Shown here: one piece after another, positions 1-9,480 of the stretch
Numbering within the stretch: position 1 is the first letter of the stretch
Layout: every line of letters begins with the position of its first letter
Translations under genes and position numbers: made by a program
DNA from: Methylococcales bacterium
GTDB lineage: Bacteria > Pseudomonadota > Gammaproteobacteria > Methylococcales > Methylomonadaceae
NCBI GenBank assembly: GCA_026399015.1
Contig: JAPLRS010000041.1
Location: 41,529-105,528, forward strand
Reading direction: 5' to 3'
DNA length: 64,000 nt
Notes under the pieces: model-generated
Told to the model about the DNA's origin: nothing
Database searches by the model: none
Seen by the model: the letters and a program-made list of their open reading frames with translations, nothing else

Positions 1-839
1 ATCACACCACGACTACCGGTACCAATTTTACGATTATCTAATTCTCTAATCGGGGTTACTTCAGCTGCAGAACCCGTAAAGAACGCTTCATCCGATACAT
101 AGATTTCATCACGGGTAATGCGTTTTTCAATCACTTCAAAACCTTGTTCTCTAGCGATAGTAATAACAGTATCACGGGTAATACCTTCTAAAGCAGAAGT
201 GGTTTCGGGTGTATAAATTTTACCGTTACGAATCACAAATAAGTTTTCTGCACTGCCTTCTGCCGCAAAACCTTCATGATCTAACATTAAGGCTTCATCA
301 TAGCCATTAGCTAAAGCTTCTTGTAATGCCAAAATAGAATTGATGTAATTACCATTCGCTTTCGCTTTACACATCGTGCTGTTATGGTGATTACGCGTGT
401 AAGAAGAAGTACGAATACGAATGCCTTTTTCAATACTTTCAGCGCCCAAATAAGCACCCCAAGGCCAAGCAGCCACGATCACATGTACTTTTAAATTATC
501 AGCTCTTAAACCCATCCCTTCTGAGCCATAAAAGCACATAGTACGAATATAGGCGCTATCTAATTTATTATTTTTTAAAGCATCTAATTGCGCTTGATTG
601 ATTTCTTCTTTAGAAAAAGACATCGGCATATTCATAATATGCGCAGATCTAAATAAGCGATCAGTATGTTCTTGATTTCTAAAAATAGCCGTACCTTTTG
701 TAGCATGATAGGCTCTAATCCCTTCAAACACGCCTAGTCCATAATGCAAAGTATGCGTTAACACATGGACTTTAGCTTCACGCCATTCTACCCAAGCGCC
801 ATCTAGCCAAATCACGCCATCTCTATCGTCCATTGTCAT
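1..839 (-). CDS. ilvE: Branched-chain amino acid aminotransferase, C-terminus outside the window
   Basis: PLP-dependent class IV aminotransferase catalysing the last step of valine, leucine and isoleucine synthesis in the cytoplasm. Translating the minus strand from 839 gives an open frame to the window edge, starting MTMDDRDGVIWLDGAWVEW. It contains HYGLGVFEGIRAY, the substrate-loop region RTSSYTRNH, and EGITRDTVI, a class IV signature region. The PLP lysine lies in STMCKAKANGNYINS. About 280 residues are visible of a usual 300-310, so only the C-terminus is missing. The first ATG (839) has GAGG about 9 nt upstream; an in-frame ATG at 833 is also possible. It is divergent from the chromate transporter gene. 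Confidence 0.93.
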   Translation of the reverse strand, partial: MTMDDRDGVIWLDGAWVEWREAKVHVLTHTLHYGLGVFEGIRAYHATKGTAIFRNQEHTDRLFRSAHIMNMPMSFSKEEINQAQLDALKNNKLDSAYIRTMCFYGSEGMGLRADNLKVHVIVAAWPWGAYLGAESIEKGIRIRTSSYTRNHHNSTMCKAKANGNYINSILALQEALANGYDEALMLDHEGFAAEGSAENLFVIRNGKIYTPETTSALEGITRDTVITIAREQGFEVIEKRITRDEIYVSDEAFFTGSAAEVTPIRELDNRKIGTGSRGV

Positions 840-1139
840 CTTTGGAATTCCTCAATCTGTTTAAAGTGTCGGTCTATCAAACACAGTCGGCATAGGACCT
901 AAATAGACACGGTTAAAATGTGCGAATTGTACTATAAAGTTAGCATTAGCAGTACCTGTAAAATCTTAGACCTACTGATTTGCTATAAAAAACCATCTGA
1001 TAATTATGGATAAACATAGCAAAATTAATCATAAGCAACACATTGTTTAGCCTCAGTTATCCTAGTAAACTCCAACACTATAAAGACAACTTAAGTATTT
1101 AAAAACACCACCAACCACATTTACTGGACATTGCCGCCA
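840..1139. other. Divergent intergenic region ilvE / chromate transporter
   Basis: About 300 AT-rich bases between two divergent genes. It must hold both promoters, but I could not find a convincing -35/-10 pair with proper spacing. No ORF, hairpin or known riboswitch was recognised. Confidence 0.4.
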
Positions 1140-2504
1140 ATGAACCACACTCCAAATGCATCATCAAAACCACAGTTGGCCCGCCCTAACCCGGTTAATT
1201 TTTGGGTAGCCTTTCAATTCTGGCTAAAGATGGGGTTTATTAGTTTTGGTGGCCCAGCTGGCCAAATTGCCATCATGCACCAGGAGTTAGTTGAAAAGCG
1301 GCGCTGGATATCAGAACAGCGATTCTTACATGCTTTAAATTACTGTATGTTATTGCCTGGCCCAGAAGCTCAACAACTTGCTATTTACATTGGTTGGTTA
1401 ATGCATCGTAATATCGGTGGCATTGTGGCAGGCAGTCTTTTTGTTATACCTTCTTTATTAATTTTAATTGCCTTAAGTTGGATCTATCTCGCTTTTGGAC
1501 AGTTACCCGCCATCGCTAGTATTTTGTACGGCATTAAACCCGCAGTCACTGCCATTGTTATATTTGCCGCGTATCGTATTGGTTCTAGAGCCCTTAAAAA
1601 CCCATTACTCTGGGCCATGGCTAGCTTAGCGTTTCTAGCTATCTTTTTTTTAAAAACGCCCTTTCCATTGATTGTGCTCAGCGCAGCTATATTAGGCGGA
1701 CTTGGAGGGAAATTTTTGCCCGAAAAGTTCAGCTTAGGTGGCGGACATAGCAACAGTCAAAAGTCTTATGGCCCCGCCCTGATAGATGACGACACGCCCA
1801 CCCCAAGTCATGCTGTCTTTAACTGGGTTAAACTGAGCAGCGTTATTATTACGGGTTTGTTGTTATGGATCGGCGCCATGGCTTATCTGTGTGGAAACTA
1901 TGGCTGGAATGGTGCATTAACTCAGATGGCGTGGTTTTTTACTAAAGCCGCCTTAATGACATTTGGTGGTGCTTATGCGGTTTTACCTTATGTTTATCAA
2001 GGCGCTGTTGAACACTTTCAGTGGCTAAGTCCACAACAAATGATTGATGGCTTAGCCTTGGGTGAAACTACACCAGGCCCCTTGGTTATGGTGAACACTT
2101 TTGTGGGATTTGTGGCCGGATGGAATCAAGAAATCTTTGGCCACGAGCAGTTATTAATAGCCGGTACTATTGCAGCCATTATTGTGACTTACTTTACCTT
2201 TTTACCCAGCTTCATATTCATTTTAGCCGGTGGCCCACTAGTAGAATCCACACAGGGTAATTTAAAATTTACAGCGCCACTCACCGGCATAACCGCTGCT
2301 GTAGTCGGGGTTATTTTGAATTTAGCCGTCTTTTTCGCAATGCATGTATTCTGGCCTACAGGCTTTAAAGGCCCTATCGATGTCCCGTCAATCATCATTA
2401 GCCTTGCGGCCTTTTTAGCGCTAATCCGCTTTAAAGTAGGTGTTATACCGGTCATAATTACTTGCGGAATAACAGGCTTGGCGATTAGCTTTATTAAAAC
2501 CTGA
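1140..2504 (+). CDS. chrA: Chromate transporter, ChrA/CHR family, two-domain form
   Basis: Inner-membrane protein of the CHR family, whose characterised members export chromate. Two homologous CHR halves are visible. The first begins FQFWLKMGFISFGGPAGQIA and continues with LLPGPEAQQLAIYIGW; the second begins WFFTKAALMTFGGAYAVLP and has LGETTPGPLVMVNTFVGF. These are the paired FGG and PGP motifs of each half. Length (454 aa) fits the long bidomain form. An upstream in-frame TTG at 1131 could extend it by three residues; I chose the ATG at 1140. No strong ribosome site is visible. It stands alone, divergent from ilvE. Actual substrate is not shown by sequence. Confidence 0.88.
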   Translation: MNHTPNASSKPQLARPNPVNFWVAFQFWLKMGFISFGGPAGQIAIMHQELVEKRRWISEQRFLHALNYCMLLPGPEAQQLAIYIGWLMHRNIGGIVAGSLFVIPSLLILIALSWIYLAFGQLPAIASILYGIKPAVTAIVIFAAYRIGSRALKNPLLWAMASLAFLAIFFLKTPFPLIVLSAAILGGLGGKFLPEKFSLGGGHSNSQKSYGPALIDDDTPTPSHAVFNWVKLSSVIITGLLLWIGAMAYLCGNYGWNGALTQMAWFFTKAALMTFGGAYAVLPYVYQGAVEHFQWLSPQQMIDGLALGETTPGPLVMVNTFVGFVAGWNQEIFGHEQLLIAGTIAAIIVTYFTFLPSFIFILAGGPLVESTQGNLKFTAPLTGITAAVVGVILNLAVFFAMHVFWPTGFKGPIDVPSIIISLAAFLALIRFKVGVIPVIITCGITGLAISFIKT

Positions 2505-2609
2505 AAAACGCCCTATTTTAAGTGCTAAAATGCTCAGCCTTGATACAAAATGCAGTCACTTATATCTTATATAGCATTTATTCTCCTTTAATAAAGTTTA
2601 AGGATAACC

Positions 2610-4493
2610 ATGTCTACACCTTCAAAAAACCAATCCAAATCACAAATAGCCACCCTAGCCATGGGCGCAATAGGTGTCGTATTTGGAGATATTGGCACCA
2701 GCCCACTTTACGCACTTAAAGAAGTTTTTTTAAGCGGACTAACTATCGATAAACTGCATGTCTTGGGCGCCTTATCCTTAGTTTTTTGGACCCTAACGCT
2801 TATTGTGACCATCAAATATTCAATCTTTATTATGCGTGCAGATAATAAAGGTGAAGGTGGCATCATGGCCCTTATAGCCTTAGCGCTACAAGGCTCTAAA
2901 GGTGATAATAAAAAAATACATTATATTGTGACGGTTGGCTTAATAGGAGCCGTACTTTTTTATGGCGATAGCATTATCACTCCCGCCATTTCTGTAATCA
3001 GTGCTGTAGAAGGCTTACAAATAATAGCACCCTCATTAGAGCGCTTTATATTGCCGATTACAATTGCAATATTAGGTTGGCTTTTTATGTTACAAGCCAA
3101 AGGCTCTGGCAAAATGGGCAGATTATTTGCACCTGTCATGTGCATCTGGTTTGTTTTACTCGCTGTACTTGGTGTTGTTAACATTATTAAACAGCCGTCT
3201 GTTTTACTAGCCATTAACCCTATGTATGGCATCCAATTGCTTGCTGAATCTGGCTGGCATGGCTTCTTAATTATGGGGGCCGTTGTATTAACTATTACTG
3301 GTGCAGAGGCGCTTTATGCTGACATGGGGCATTTTGGCCTTAAACCCATTCGATACGCTTGGTTCGGTTTAGTCTTTCCAGCTTTATTACTCAACTATTT
3401 TGGTCAAGGTGCTCTTTTAATCACTAACCCAGAGGCCATTTCTAATCCATTTTATTTACTAGCCCCCACATGGGCTTTATATCCCCTACTGATCATATCA
3501 ACACTTGCCACAGTAATCGCCTCACAAGCCGTTATTTCGGGTGCATTTTCTATGACTAGACAAGCAATCCAACTAGGCTACTGCCCCAGGATGTCGGTAT
3601 TGCACACCTCAGGTGAAGAAATAGGTCAAGTTTATGTGCCAGCCATTAATTGGTTATTAATGTTCGCAGTGTTTATTTTGGTGTTAACGTTTAAATCCTC
3701 GACCGCACTTGCTTCAGCTTATGGCTTAGCTGTAACCGGCACTATGATTTCCACCACCCTATTAGCGTTTATTGTGATTCAAACGATTTGGAAATGGAAA
3801 AAGTATAATAGCTATATATTCTTAAGTATTTTTCTGGCTGTCGACTTAATCTTTATTTTTTCAAATAGCTTAAAGATTCCGACAGGAGGTTGGCTACCTC
3901 TCGTGGTTGGCACTGTATTATTTCTTGTGATGACCACTTGGATTAAGGGCAGAGCCTTAGTATCTGAACACATGGACGAAAGAAAAGTTTTATTTGAAGA
4001 CTTAGAAGATAAGGTAAATGTACAAACAGACCGAGTACCAGGTACCGCGATTTATTTAACCCGAAGCTTGCACGGTGTACCTCTAGTTTTATTACAAAAT
4101 CTGTCTCATAACCATGTCATGCATCAACGCATGATCGTGCTCTCTATTGTGACCACTAACGAGCCATTTGTAGATGAGAGTCATCGTCTTAAAATTCGTA
4201 CTTTTGGAGAAAACAAAGGCTTTTATCGCGTCAAACTTTATTATGGTTTTAAAGAAAGTGCAGACGTGCGCCGGGCTTTAGAATTATGTGCGCATAATGG
4301 TTTAGAAATAGATACAAAAGACACCTCGTTTTTCATCGGTAGCGAGAAAGTATCTTTCAGAAATAAAAATCCATTCCCAAAATGGCGTCGCGCTTTATTT
4401 AGCTACCTATTTCATAACTCATCCAGCGCCATCGAATTCTTTAAAATCCCCGCTGATCAAATCATGGAAATTGGCATCAGGGTAGAGTTATAA
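2610..4493 (+). CDS. kup: Low-affinity potassium uptake protein Kup
   Basis: Inner-membrane K+ transporter of the KUP/HAK/KT family, probably a K+/H+ symporter. The N-terminus has the family signature GAIGVVFGDIGTSPLYALKE, followed by a long hydrophobic part with about twelve membrane segments to about residue 440, including FYGDSIITPAISVISAVEGL and TGAEALYADMGHFG. The remaining C-terminus is a soluble cytoplasmic domain with PGTAIYLTRS and HRLKIRTFGENKGFYRV. At 627 aa it is full length. The ATG at 2610 has AAGGA about 7 nt upstream. It is probably monocistronic, with a hairpin following the stop. Confidence 0.95.
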   Translation: MSTPSKNQSKSQIATLAMGAIGVVFGDIGTSPLYALKEVFLSGLTIDKLHVLGALSLVFWTLTLIVTIKYSIFIMRADNKGEGGIMALIALALQGSKGDNKKIHYIVTVGLIGAVLFYGDSIITPAISVISAVEGLQIIAPSLERFILPITIAILGWLFMLQAKGSGKMGRLFAPVMCIWFVLLAVLGVVNIIKQPSVLLAINPMYGIQLLAESGWHGFLIMGAVVLTITGAEALYADMGHFGLKPIRYAWFGLVFPALLLNYFGQGALLITNPEAISNPFYLLAPTWALYPLLIISTLATVIASQAVISGAFSMTRQAIQLGYCPRMSVLHTSGEEIGQVYVPAINWLLMFAVFILVLTFKSSTALASAYGLAVTGTMISTTLLAFIVIQTIWKWKKYNSYIFLSIFLAVDLIFIFSNSLKIPTGGWLPLVVGTVLFLVMTTWIKGRALVSEHMDERKVLFEDLEDKVNVQTDRVPGTAIYLTRSLHGVPLVLLQNLSHNHVMHQRMIVLSIVTTNEPFVDESHRLKIRTFGENKGFYRVKLYYGFKESADVRRALELCAHNGLEIDTKDTSFFIGSEKVSFRNKNPFPKWRRALFSYLFHNSSSAIEFFKIPADQIMEIGIRVEL

Positions 4494-4513
4494 CGAGTAA
4501 ACCACGGTCATAG

Positions 4514-4538
4514 GATGCGCCGACAACGGAGGCGCATC
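4514..4538 (+). terminator. Hairpin downstream of kup
   Basis: GATGCGCC (4514-4521) and GGCGCATC (4531-4538) form a perfect 8-bp GC-rich stem with a 9-nt loop. Five T follow 8 nt later (4546-4550). It lies between kup and a convergent toxin gene. The gap before the T-run is long for a canonical terminator, so it could instead be a REP-like element. Confidence 0.4.
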
Positions 4539-4611
4539 GATCCAGTTTTTAATAAACTCGGGCGTGCCATCCGTGAAGCCTGTGCCACGATGACGCAATA
4601 ACTAATAAGGA

Positions 4612-4941
4612 TTAAACTGTGCGAAGTAAACGTCTTATAAGTAGAGTTTTTAAGTCACGTCGAGCGTCTACAATAATATGGATATACAAAATATCTTGCC
4701 GTACTTCATAAATGATGCGATTCATTCCGGAGATAATTTGTCGATATTGACTAATATTAAGTCTTTCGAATTCTTCGGGAATAGCACCCGAATAAGGAAA
4801 ATCACTCAGCACACGAATTGATTTTTTTAGGTTACCCAAAGTATCCTGCCAAGTTGAAATCGAGAATTGTTTAATGAGATAGACTCTGAGTTCTTTAATA
4901 TCTTGTTCATCTGATGCCAGTATGACGATCTTAACGGTCAT
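4612..4941 (-). CDS. RelE/ParE-family toxin
   Basis: Small toxin of the RelE/ParE superfamily, 109 aa. The N-terminus MTVKIVILASDEQDIKELR matches the first strand and helix of the fold; later come YRQIISGMNRIIYEV and DILYIHIIVDARRDL, the strands around the conserved arginine and the C-terminal aromatic or hydrophobic strand. Family members are either mRNA interferases or gyrase inhibitors; sequence alone does not decide, though the ARRDLKTLL ending is more ParE-like. It overlaps the upstream antitoxin gene by 4 bp (ATGA), so the two are translationally coupled. The promoter should lie upstream of the antitoxin. Confidence 0.85.
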   Translation of the reverse strand: MTVKIVILASDEQDIKELRVYLIKQFSISTWQDTLGNLKKSIRVLSDFPYSGAIPEEFERLNISQYRQIISGMNRIIYEVRQDILYIHIIVDARRDLKTLLIRRLLRTV

Positions 4942-5210
4942 TCTAGATCGACCTTATCTAACTCCTCAAATACATCCTCAATATCACGAAATTTTCCTTG
5001 TTCTATTTCATGATTCCCTAGCGCAAGAATCTTGAGTAAAGCCAAAGTTTCCTCTTGCTCTTCATACGTTTTAATATCCAAAACAACAAGCTTTGCTTCA
5101 CCATTTTGAGTTATGAGTAAAGGCTCTCTTGATTCGGAAATGTTTTTTACAATTTCAGCCGTATGGCTTTTAAGATAACTGATAGGTCTGATTTGGGATG
5201 AAAACTTCAT
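4938..5210 (-). CDS. Phd/YefM-family antitoxin
   Basis: Antitoxin of 90 aa preceding the ParE-like toxin gene. The N-terminal part (RPISYLKSHTAEIVKNISES, then EPLLITQNGEAKLVVLDIKTYE) is the Phd/YefM DNA-binding fold; the acidic C-terminus, about residues 60-90, is the likely toxin-wrapping segment. Members bind their own promoter and neutralise the toxin directly. Stop and start overlap as ATGA with the toxin. Together with the IS remnant just upstream this marks a small mobile insert between kup and glnE. Confidence 0.87.
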   Translation of the reverse strand: MKFSSQIRPISYLKSHTAEIVKNISESREPLLITQNGEAKLVVLDIKTYEEQEETLALLKILALGNHEIEQGKFRDIEDVFEELDKVDLE

Positions 5211-5362
5211 CTTTAAGTTCCAATGTGAGCAACAAGACTTAGTATAGTCTTGTGTCGATTTTAATTGGAAAAATAAATCCGGAAAAGAGTCTGAGAGTTC
5301 CAGAAAATTTTACGAAATCTCAATCGATTAAGTGTTCTAAACTAGAGCCATCTATCTCATAA

Positions 5363-5617
<255 letters not shown>

Positions 5618-5640
5618 AAAACTTGACCACTACAGCGGTC

Positions 5641-5706
5641 GAGGTACAGGATTATCTGGACATTAATATCGCCAATCAGCAATTGACGGTTTATGTAGTC
5701 ATGTAG
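5641..5706 (+). pseudogene. Possible orphan C-terminal coding fragment
   Basis: Just after the IS3 remnant a short frame reads EVQDYLDINIANQQLTVYVV and one further Met before a TAG at 5704. It has protein-like composition, unlike the surrounding repeat, and could be the tail of a gene cut by the IS. I do not recognise the family. Very short, so low confidence. Confidence 0.2.
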
Positions 5707-5721
5707 GTTGGGCTCGGCTAC

Positions 5722-6060
5722 CTAAACCTTTGACAATGTTTGTGAAAGGTTTAACTCGCCTTTCTTAACCTTTGAAAATGTCTGTTAAAGGTTTAACTCA
5801 CCTTCCTAAACCTTTAACAATGCCGGTAAAGGCTTTAACTCAACTTGTTAAGGGTTTCACAATGCCACTGAAAACCTTAACTCAATTTGTTAAGACTTTC
5901 GTAATGCCGGTGAAAGCTTTAACTCGCCTTCCTTAACCTTTAACAATGCCTGTAAAGACTTTAACTCAACTTGCTAAGGGTTTCGCAATGCCGGTGAAAA
6001 CATTAACTCACCTTGTTAAGGGTTTCGTAATGTCTGTGAAAGCTTTAACTCACATTTTTG
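5722..6060. repeat. Eight-copy 42-bp tandem repeat ending at the glnE stop
   Basis: The tetramer AATG recurs at 5735, 5777, 5819, 5861, 5903, 5945, 5987 and 6029, an exact 42-bp period. Each unit approximates ACCTTTAACAATGCCGGTAA followed by AGGCTTTAACTCACCTTGTT plus a short variable part. Units contain an imperfect dyad (AACCTTT near the start, AAAGGTT after AATG), so each could fold into a hairpin. Because 42 is 14 codons, the plus strand reads as a repeated peptide like MPVKTLTQLVKGFA, but stops in copies 1 and 5 argue against a protein. The array ends directly against the minus-strand glnE stop, so it would be transcribed as the glnE 3' tail. Copies differ by many substitutions, so the array is not recent. 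Confidence 0.9.
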
Positions 6061-8931
6061 CTACTCCATCACATACTGCCAAACTTGCGCCACTTGCGGA
6101 CTTAACTCGGCTACTTCTTGTGCATCTATTAGCACACTCTCACCTTGTAAAACCTGCTGGTGGCCGGTATCTCGATAAATACAATAGGCTTTAGTTAATA
6201 AATCAGCTTGGGCTTTAGTAAAAAAGCCAACCGCTTCTAGCTTAACTAATAAGCGTACATTATCGGTATAGGTCGTCAACTCAGGATTAATTGCGGCTTT
6301 TGCTAACACTCCAAACTGCACCATAAACTCTATATCAACAATACCCCCAGGGCTGTGCTTTAAGTCAAACTGATGTTGTACTTTAGTTGCTAAGGCAGAG
6401 CGCATTTTCTCGCGCATATCTCGCACTTCGGTTTTTAAGTTTTCTAAATCTCTGGGCAAACTCAATATGCAAGCGCGGATGGCTTCATAAGCTGTTTTTA
6501 AATTTATATCACCGGCTATAAACCGGCCACGTACTAAGGCTTGATGCTCCCATGTCCACGCTTCATCCTGTAAATAATGCTCATAAGTATGAATCTGAGT
6601 CACCAATAAACCCGAATTACCATTAGGCCGTAAGCGCATATCCACGTCATACAGCACGCCGGATAACAGTTTAGTATCTAAAATATGCCGAACCTTTAAG
6701 CCCAAGCGCCCATAAAATTGCATACAAGAAATGGGCTTTTCTCCTAGTGTTAATGCATTACCATCGGAGCAATCATAAATAAACACCAAATCTAAATCTG
6801 AGCCATAAGCCAATTCGATACCGCCCAATTTACCAAAGCCCAAGACAGCAAAACCTTTATGTGCTAAATCACTGTCAGGTGGCGCCCCATGCTTATCGAC
6901 TAACATTAACCAAGCACTTTCTATCACCTGGGCCACGATGCTTTCTGCAATATAAGTCAGATAATCACTCACCACCATTAGCGGAATCACATCCATAATA
7001 TCGGCCGCTGCCACTTTTAAAACATGAATATGTTTAAACTGCCGTAAAGCGATCATGATTTGCTCAAGATCTTGCTTATCGATGGTTTTTATTACATTTG
7101 CTATTTGTGAATCTAAATCTACTTTTTTGAGTGGTTCGTACAAGGCTCGAGTATCTAATAACTCATCGAATAATATGGGATACATAGCCAAATAATCACA
7201 AACCCAAGTACTCGCAGCCGCTAACTTTAATAACTGAGCTAAGGCATCTGAATTTTCAGCTAATAAGGCTAAATATACATTTCTACCAGCGACTGCTTCA
7301 AACAAGCCTAATAAGCGCTTTAAAGTAAGATCTGGATTAGCCACCTTTTGCAAAGCGCTAATGAGTTGTGGCATTAATCTATCTAAAGTTTGTGCACCTT
7401 TCGCCGTTAAGCGCCTAATTGTCGGTGCGGTTTTAAACTGCTGAATCGCTAGCAAACTTGCTGCACTATCTTTAAAACCATAGGCCGTTAGATAGGCTTC
7501 TAACTCTCCCGTATCAGTTAATCCCGTCCATATTTGGAGACTTTGCTCCTCTTTTATTGCTTGCTTAGATACAGAAAAAACTTGATCAAACACCGCTTGT
7601 ACGGCGTCACGCATCTTATCTAAATGGGTTTTAAAGGTATCCCAATCTGCATAATCTAAAGAATACGCTAAGCGCTGTTGCCCCTCAAAACTAACAGGTA
7701 AATCATGAGTCTGTTGATCTTGATATTCCTGGATATGATTTTCTACGCGGCGCAAAAAACCATAAGCCACCATTAATTGCTCAGCATCTTCCTTAGGTAG
7801 CAAGCCTAGCGTGCTTAATTGACTCAACACTTCTAAAATAGGTCTAACTTGCAGACACTTATCGGTACCACCACGGATTAACTGAAAAGCTTGGCCTATA
7901 AATTCACATTCGCGAATACCACCCGGCCCTAACTTTACATTCTCCATGCGATCTTTACGAAGCAACTCTTGAGTAATCTGCATCTTTAAGGAGCGCAGTT
8001 CTTCAAAAGCGCCATAATCGAGATAACGCCGATACACAAAAGCATTCAACATCGCCATGAGTTGCGCCCCTGTATTAAAATCCCCCGCCACCTGCCGAGC
8101 TTTAATCATCGCGTAGCGTTCCCATTCTCGGGCTTGAGTTTGATAATAGTTTTCCATGCCCTCAAAACTCATAATCACAGGGCCACTATCACCAAACGGT
8201 CTTAAGCGAATATCTGTCCGAAATACAAAGCCATCCACAGTGATTTCATCTAACACCTTAACCAAGCGTTGACACAAGCGGGTAAAAAATTCGCTATAGC
8301 TAGTTTCTTTTCTATCCGCTAATACGCCGTTTTCTGGATATGCAAATATCAGATCAATATCAGAAGAATAGTTAAGCTCATAAGCGCCTAACTTACCCAT
8401 GCCTAAGACAATAATTTGTTGAGGTGACCCATTTGATAAGACAGGAGTACCTCTTCGCTCGCAAGCTTCTTGATATAAAAATGCCAAGGCGAATTGAATA
8501 CAGGCATCGGCTAACCAAGACAGCTCGGATAAAGTTTCTGATAAAGGCCCCCAACCCGCTAAATCACGCCAAGCGATTCTAACCATTTGTTGGCGCCGAA
8601 AATATCGCAGTTTTTGCATTAACTCGTCTTCAGTTGATACCGATAACTGAGCTAATTTGAGGGCGTAACTATTTTGTAGATAGGCCTTAAATAAATCGCC
8701 CGTATTGACTAAATCAATCAGTAATTCCGGATATCTGATACAACTATCAGAGACAAATTGACTAGAACCCCAGACCTTAATGAAGCTAGAACTCAGTTCT
8801 GAAGATGAAAATAAATCGATATTTAACTTCTCTACCTGCGCATCCCACTTATCTAACGCTATAAATACCGGTGCTTTTATGGCCTCAGGGAGTAAATCCA
8901 GTTCTGATTTAAAGCGTGCAATAGAAGTCAT
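6061..8931 (-). CDS. glnE: Bifunctional glutamine synthetase adenylyltransferase / adenylyl-removing enzyme
   Basis: Cytoplasmic regulator that adenylylates glutamine synthetase when nitrogen is plentiful and removes the AMP when it is scarce, under control of PII. Two nucleotidyltransferase domains are visible. The N-terminal one has GMGKLGAYELNYSSDIDLIF (about residue 175) and the C-terminal one GFGKLGGIELAYGSDLDLVF (about 675); both keep the GxxDxD metal-binding pattern. PGGIRECEFI and PGGIVDIEFM are the paired helper motifs. Length of 956 aa is normal for gammaproteobacteria. The ATG at 8931 is the only sensible start. The stop abuts the 42-bp repeat array. Confidence 0.97.
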   Translation of the reverse strand: MTSIARFKSELDLLPEAIKAPVFIALDKWDAQVEKLNIDLFSSSELSSSFIKVWGSSQFVSDSCIRYPELLIDLVNTGDLFKAYLQNSYALKLAQLSVSTEDELMQKLRYFRRQQMVRIAWRDLAGWGPLSETLSELSWLADACIQFALAFLYQEACERRGTPVLSNGSPQQIIVLGMGKLGAYELNYSSDIDLIFAYPENGVLADRKETSYSEFFTRLCQRLVKVLDEITVDGFVFRTDIRLRPFGDSGPVIMSFEGMENYYQTQAREWERYAMIKARQVAGDFNTGAQLMAMLNAFVYRRYLDYGAFEELRSLKMQITQELLRKDRMENVKLGPGGIRECEFIGQAFQLIRGGTDKCLQVRPILEVLSQLSTLGLLPKEDAEQLMVAYGFLRRVENHIQEYQDQQTHDLPVSFEGQQRLAYSLDYADWDTFKTHLDKMRDAVQAVFDQVFSVSKQAIKEEQSLQIWTGLTDTGELEAYLTAYGFKDSAASLLAIQQFKTAPTIRRLTAKGAQTLDRLMPQLISALQKVANPDLTLKRLLGLFEAVAGRNVYLALLAENSDALAQLLKLAAASTWVCDYLAMYPILFDELLDTRALYEPLKKVDLDSQIANVIKTIDKQDLEQIMIALRQFKHIHVLKVAAADIMDVIPLMVVSDYLTYIAESIVAQVIESAWLMLVDKHGAPPDSDLAHKGFAVLGFGKLGGIELAYGSDLDLVFIYDCSDGNALTLGEKPISCMQFYGRLGLKVRHILDTKLLSGVLYDVDMRLRPNGNSGLLVTQIHTYEHYLQDEAWTWEHQALVRGRFIAGDINLKTAYEAIRACILSLPRDLENLKTEVRDMREKMRSALATKVQHQFDLKHSPGGIVDIEFMVQFGVLAKAAINPELTTYTDNVRLLVKLEAVGFFTKAQADLLTKAYCIYRDTGHQQVLQGESVLIDAQEVAELSPQVAQVWQYVME

Positions 8932-9022
8932 ATAAAAAGAATAGGTTTAAGCAAAAAGCCATCATACCCAATCTTTCTACATAGAGATATATACAAACAC
9001 GGACTCAGTAAAACTATAGAGT

Positions 9023-9044
9023 AATCAGTTCAAACGGACTGATT
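9023..9044 (-). terminator. Weak hairpin between ihfB and glnE
   Basis: AATCAGT (9023-9029) and ACTGATT (9038-9044) form a 7-bp stem with an 8-nt loop, downstream of ihfB on the minus strand. There is no clear U-tract and the stem is AT-rich, so this may be an inefficient terminator or a chance dyad. Confidence 0.25.
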
Positions 9045-9123
9045 TAGGAGGACTCAACTTAAACCACCCATACCAAAACATAGATTGTGAAAATTGAAGC
9101 ATTTAATTCATCACGTTTTCGTC

Positions 9124-9426
9124 TTATTCAATCTGCGTGTATTTTAAAGATTCATGCACCCGCTCTTTTAATTCTTTTCCGGGCTTAAAATGTAATAAAG
9201 ATTTGGGTGTTATGCTAACAATCTCTCCCGTCTTTGGATTTCTGCCTTGCCTAGCGGCATAATGATGCACAGAAAAAACCCCAAATCCACGGATTTCAAC
9301 CCGCTCATTAGTAATTGCCGCCTGGCATAATCTTTCTACAATTAAATCGACAGCCAAAACTACATCTTTATGAAATAAATGTGCTTGTTTTTCTGCGATA
9401 GTGTTAATTAAATCTGATTTATTCAT
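9124..9426 (-). CDS. ihfB: Integration host factor beta subunit
   Basis: Nucleoid-associated DNA-bending protein of the HU/IHF family, 100 aa. The start MNKSDLINTIAEKQAHL and the block RVEIRGFGVFSVHHYAARQG resemble IhfB more than HU; GRNPKTGEIV is the beta-arm that intercalates into the minor groove, and FKPGKELKERV is the C-terminal helix region. IHF works as an alpha-beta heterodimer, so an ihfA must lie elsewhere. IhfB is often encoded next to rpsA; here it stands between glnE and a metal-uptake operon. Its upstream region contains three 22-bp repeats that could be regulatory. Confidence 0.88.
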   Translation of the reverse strand: MNKSDLINTIAEKQAHLFHKDVVLAVDLIVERLCQAAITNERVEIRGFGVFSVHHYAARQGRNPKTGEIVSITPKSLLHFKPGKELKERVHESLKYTQIE

Positions 9427-9480
9427 ATATTCCTATTACAACAAACTGAACTTGCGTTAATAATTCTAAAATAAGGCATA

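Noticed and set aside
4494..4611. Complete IS end or attachment site downstream of kup
   Set aside because: Only one hairpin is visible; no matching second end or target duplication was found around the toxin-antitoxin pair.
5722..6060. CRISPR array
   Set aside because: The 42-bp units are contiguous and similar along their whole length; there are no unique spacers and no cas genes nearby.
5946..6194. 82-aa plus-strand ORF over the 42-bp repeats
   Set aside because: It reads repeat units and then the antisense of the glnE end; other copies carry stops, so it is not a real gene.
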